Origin: JAGLSB01 sp023135955
GTDB taxonomy: Bacteria; Bacteroidota; Bacteroidia; Bacteroidales; GCA-2748055
Reading direction: 5' to 3'
Length of the DNA: 18,937 nucleotides
Assembly (NCBI GenBank): GCA_030673645.1
Contig: DAOVIO010000069.1
Span: 1-18,937 of the forward strand
Below, one piece after another: positions 16,172-18,937 of this stretch (positions are counted from its first letter, which is position 1; each line of letters begins with the position of its first letter). The notes under the pieces were generated by a model, which worked only from the letters and a program-made list of their open reading frames with translations, was not told the origin of the DNA and ran no database searches. The position numbers and the translations under genes are program-made.

Positions 16172-17470
16172 ATGAAAATTAGACTATTAAGTTTTTTCCT
16201 GATCTTTTCAGCTCAGGTTTGGAGTCAGGAGCCGGATTGCATTGGAACTTCCGAAGATAAAAGGCAGTTTAATGAACTCATTAATTCTGATTGGGAACTA
16301 GTATTTTCTGACGATTGTACACAGGAATGGACAGAGAAGTGGATTCTTGATGGCAATGTAGGCCATGTTGAAAACAGTAATAAAAGAATGTCAATACATG
16401 CAGATCCTGAAATTAATAATAATGCTCATTTATGGACGAAAAAATCATTTACCGGTGATCTTTTAATTGAATATGACTACAGATTAGATACCTGTGATGC
16501 ACAGGTAAATATTATTCAGGCACAGGATAAACAACCAGCCTTTCCCGGAGCTGAAGGATATGGTATGTATGCCACAGGAGGTCGCGGCGGAGATATTGAT
16601 TCAGTTACCATTCAGTGGTGTATGATTACTGAGAGTCTGAAAAATTCTCATCATCATAAGGGGTCACATGGTTACGGCGAAATAATTGGTGCCTTAAGAC
16701 AAACAGTCCACCACAACTTATATGTACATCATAGTTCCCGAAGTCCGAAAATTAGTGGACGAAGGCATTGTAAAGTGGATTTTAGAAACAACGTTATTTA
16801 CAATTGGGGTTTAAATAACTGCTATGATGGTGCCAAGTCTCATATTAACTGGGTCAACAATTACTATAAAGCAGGACCGGGAACTGCAACAAGAGTCCGT
16901 GACAGAATATTTAATTTGAGTGATGCCTTAGTTGATCCGGTAAATGCAGGTTGGGAGAAGTCAAATACTTATAAAACTTCACTCTATGCTGAAGGCAATT
17001 ATGTAGATGGCTTTCTTGGAATCACGGAAGATAATTGGAGTGGAGGTATAGATTTTACCGAGGGTGCTAATGAAGAAAATAATCGTGCCTATACAGCTTT
17101 TGATTTCCCTGCTATAACTGAACAAACTGCAAAGGAGACTTACCCAATTGTAGTTGCTAATGCAGGAGCATCACTGGTTAGAGATGCAATTGATAAAAGA
17201 ATAGCGAATGAGGTTCTTACAGGAACTACAACCTATAAAGGTTCAATAAGTGGTACTCCCGGAATTATTGATTCTCAGAATGACGTTGGCGGATTGCCTG
17301 AATTATCAACACTCTCAGCTCCAAAAGATAAAGATCAGGATGGAATGCCTGATGACTGGGAGAAGAAAAATGGATTAAACCCTAAGGATCCTAAAGATGG
17401 TAATGAAGATAAAGATGGAGATGGTTTTACAAACCTTGAAGAATATATGAATTCAATCGTTTCTTATTAA
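16172..17470 (+). CDS. Chimeric DUF1961-pectate lyase (PL1-like) protein with internal deletions
   Basis: 432 aa from ATG 16172 (signal peptide MKIRLLSFFLIFSAQVWSQ; a TTG 27 nt upstream is unlikely). Residues ~40-115 match the first half of the DUF1961 protein at 13263 (VFSDDCTQEW, ILDGNVGHVENS, DLLIEYDY, QVNII). At ~115/116 this switches to QAQDKQPAFPGAEGYGMYAT, the start of a mature pectate lyase. At ~140/141 the lyase jumps from TGGRGGD to IDSVTIQWCMITESL, omitting roughly 100-140 residues of the beta-helix. The rest is normal: HGYGEIIGALRQTVHHNLY, FRNNVIYNW, NIVNNYY-type strands, and an acidic DKDQDGMPDDWEKKNG plus DGNEDKDGDGFTNLEEYM calcium-binding tail. Pectate lyases cleave polygalacturonate by beta-elimination; with the gap this product is unlikely to be active. 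The frame is nevertheless open throughout. Confidence 0.8.
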   Translation: MKIRLLSFFLIFSAQVWSQEPDCIGTSEDKRQFNELINSDWELVFSDDCTQEWTEKWILDGNVGHVENSNKRMSIHADPEINNNAHLWTKKSFTGDLLIEYDYRLDTCDAQVNIIQAQDKQPAFPGAEGYGMYATGGRGGDIDSVTIQWCMITESLKNSHHHKGSHGYGEIIGALRQTVHHNLYVHHSSRSPKISGRRHCKVDFRNNVIYNWGLNNCYDGAKSHINWVNNYYKAGPGTATRVRDRIFNLSDALVDPVNAGWEKSNTYKTSLYAEGNYVDGFLGITEDNWSGGIDFTEGANEENNRAYTAFDFPAITEQTAKETYPIVVANAGASLVRDAIDKRIANEVLTGTTTYKGSISGTPGIIDSQNDVGGLPELSTLSAPKDKDQDGMPDDWEKKNGLNPKDPKDGNEDKDGDGFTNLEEYMNSIVSY

Positions 17471-17508
17471 TCTGGACACCGATGTATACAAAACTTAAGA
17501 ACCTAAAT

Positions 17509-18911
17509 ATGAGAAATTTATTAATTATTATGTTCTTACTGACTGGCCTTACAGCTTGCAATACTGAACATGCAGATATTAAAGACGGATGGAAAGAAAT
17601 GGGTGGAATCCTCGAGAGAATCCAAGCTCCTGAATTTCCTGACAGGCAATTTTATGTTACTGATTTTGGAGCAAAAGATAATGGTGAAATTTGTACCGAT
17701 GCTTTCCGAAAAGCAATTGAAACTTGTCATGAAGCCGAAGGAGGGAGAGTTGTTGTGTCTGCAGGGACTTATTTAACTGGAGCTATACATTTGTTAAGCA
17801 ATGTTGAATTGCATGTTGAAGAGGACGCCACGATTTTATTCAGTACAAATCCAAAAGATTATCTGCCTGTCGTACATACACGCTTTGAAGGTATGGAATT
17901 GTATAACTATTCACCTCTGATTTATGCCTATAAACAAGAAAATATTGCTATAACGGGTAAAGGGCTTTTAGACGGACAAGCTTCCAACCTAAATTGGTGG
18001 GCATGGTCAAGAAATAGTGTAGAATTAATGGAACAGGAAGACCATCACAAAAACATCCCGATAATGTGCCTCGACTTTTAGAATTAATGAATAATGATGT
18101 CCCGGTCGAGGAGCGTATTTTTGGTGACGGCTATTATCTCAGACCAAGTTTTATTCAGCCTTACCTTTGTAAGAATATATTAATTGAAGATATTACAATT
18201 AAAAGACCACCAATGTGGATGCTGCACCCTGTATTTTCAGAGAATATATCAATTCTCAATGTGAAACTTTATAGTCCGGATGCACCTAATGGTGACGGTT
18301 GTAATCCTGAATGTAGTAAAGATATCTTGATTGATGGCACTGTGTTTAATACAGGCGATGACTGTATTGCAATTAAATCGGGGAGAAACAGACAAGGTTA
18401 CGATTTAGGGATTCCTACTGAGAACGTAGTTATCCGGAATTGTAAAATGATGGACGGACATGGTGGGGTTGTAATGGGAAGCGAGACATCTGGTGGGGTA
18501 AGGAACGTTTATGCCTATAATTGTGATATGAGCAGTCCTAATCTGGAACGTGCTATTCGCCTGAAGTCAAATAAATATCGCGGTGGAGTTATCGAAAATA
18601 TTTATGTAAAAGATATTAGGGTGGGAGAAGTAAATAAAGCCGCGATAAGAATCAACCAAAACTACCACTCTAAAGCAGCTCCGGGTGAGATTCATTACAC
18701 CACGTACAGGAATATTTTCATCGAGAATCTAGTTTGTAACAGAGCGGATTATGCAATTCAAATACTCGGCCTTGAGGAGCATCCAATTGAAAACGTAAAA
18801 ATTATTAATTGTGAATTCAATAATATTGATAATGAAAATGTATTGGATTTTGTTAATGGATTGGTTTTGGAGAATGTTTCTATTAATGGTGAAGTGATAA
18901 GGTCGAATTAA
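17509..18911 (+). pseudogene. GH28 polygalacturonase-like lipoprotein gene split by one frameshift
   Basis: The first part (ATG 17509, lipobox LTAC, Cys17; stop at 18081) reads VTDFGAKDNGEICTDAFRKAIE and GGRVVVSAGTYLTGAIHL, the N-terminal coils of a GH28 beta-helix, up to NWWAWS...HHKNIP. From about 18057 homology continues in another frame as DNVPRLLELMNNDVPVEERIFGDGYYLRPSFIQ to 18911. One missing base in the short AAAAA or CCC run at about 18050-18060 restores one protein of about 467 aa. All GH28 catalytic parts are present in the second part: NGDGCNPEC, GDDC (18357-18362), GHGG, and RLK (18558-18566). Intact, it would hydrolyse galacturonan or rhamnogalacturonan from the surface. A sequencing error is a real alternative. 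GTG 18066 could start a separate product, but without the N-terminal coils and signal. Confidence 0.88.
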
Positions 18912-18925
18912 GAAAAATACAAAAA

Positions 18926-18937
18926 ATGAAAACAAAC
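18926..18937 (+). CDS. Start of the next gene, cut by the window end
   Basis: ATGAAAACAAAC begins 14 nt after the GH28 stop, behind an A-rich leader (AAGAAAAATACAAAAA). Only four codons (MKTN) are visible, so nothing more can be said than that the operon probably continues. Confidence 0.4.

Overview
The window is an A+T-rich stretch of a Bacteroidota chromosome, or a metagenome-assembled contig. The evidence is a periplasmic beta-propeller sensor kinase of the Reg_prop/Y_Y_Y type, many lipoprotein (Lys-Ala-Cys-type) signal peptides on carbohydrate-active enzymes, A-rich leaders instead of Shine-Dalgarno sites before most genes, and a DUF4143 ATPase of the kind common in this phylum. The gene content (three S1-type sulfatases, pectate lyase, GH28 and GH105 remnants, a YesU-like DUF1961 protein) is that of a polysaccharide-utilisation locus for a pectin- or rhamnogalacturonan-like, sulfated glycan. 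This suggests a marine or mucosal/gut relative of Bacteroidales or Marinilabiliales. No SusC/SusD pair lies in the window.

Layout: 1-3204 (minus) is the truncated sensor kinase. A roughly 660-bp divergent intergenic region (3205-3866) carries a tandem repeat with a 47-bp period. The plus-strand genes then run: a Tat-exported TIM-barrel sugar isomerase/epimerase-like lipoprotein (3867), a hairpin terminator (4852-4885), and a Ser-type sulfatase (4936). A convergent DUF4143 AAA ATPase (6389-7684, minus) follows, with phased direct repeats in its promoter. After that come a Cys-type sulfatase (8100) and a PhoD-like lipoprotein (9507), a 42-codon pectate-lyase remnant (10988-11113), a PmoA/DUF6807-like lipoprotein (11262), a GH105 gene broken in two places (12363-13134), a DUF1961 protein (13263), a third sulfatase (14213), a broken small gene (15844), a chimeric DUF1961/pectate-lyase gene (16172), and a GH28 polygalacturonase split by one frameshift (17509-18911). 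The first codons of another gene start at 18926.

The most striking pattern is the contrast between the intact sulfatases and the damaged pectin depolymerases. Five separate places show internal deletions, fusions or frameshifts in backbone-cleaving or oligosaccharide-processing enzymes, while sulfatases, PhoD-like, PmoA-like and isomerase genes are full length. Two readings fit: a pectin locus in decay whose desulfation genes are still selected, or a metagenomic consensus with collapsed or deleted segments. The in-frame DUF1961-pectate lyase chimera and the 18-nt leader shared exactly by two sulfatases are the best entry points for checking this.
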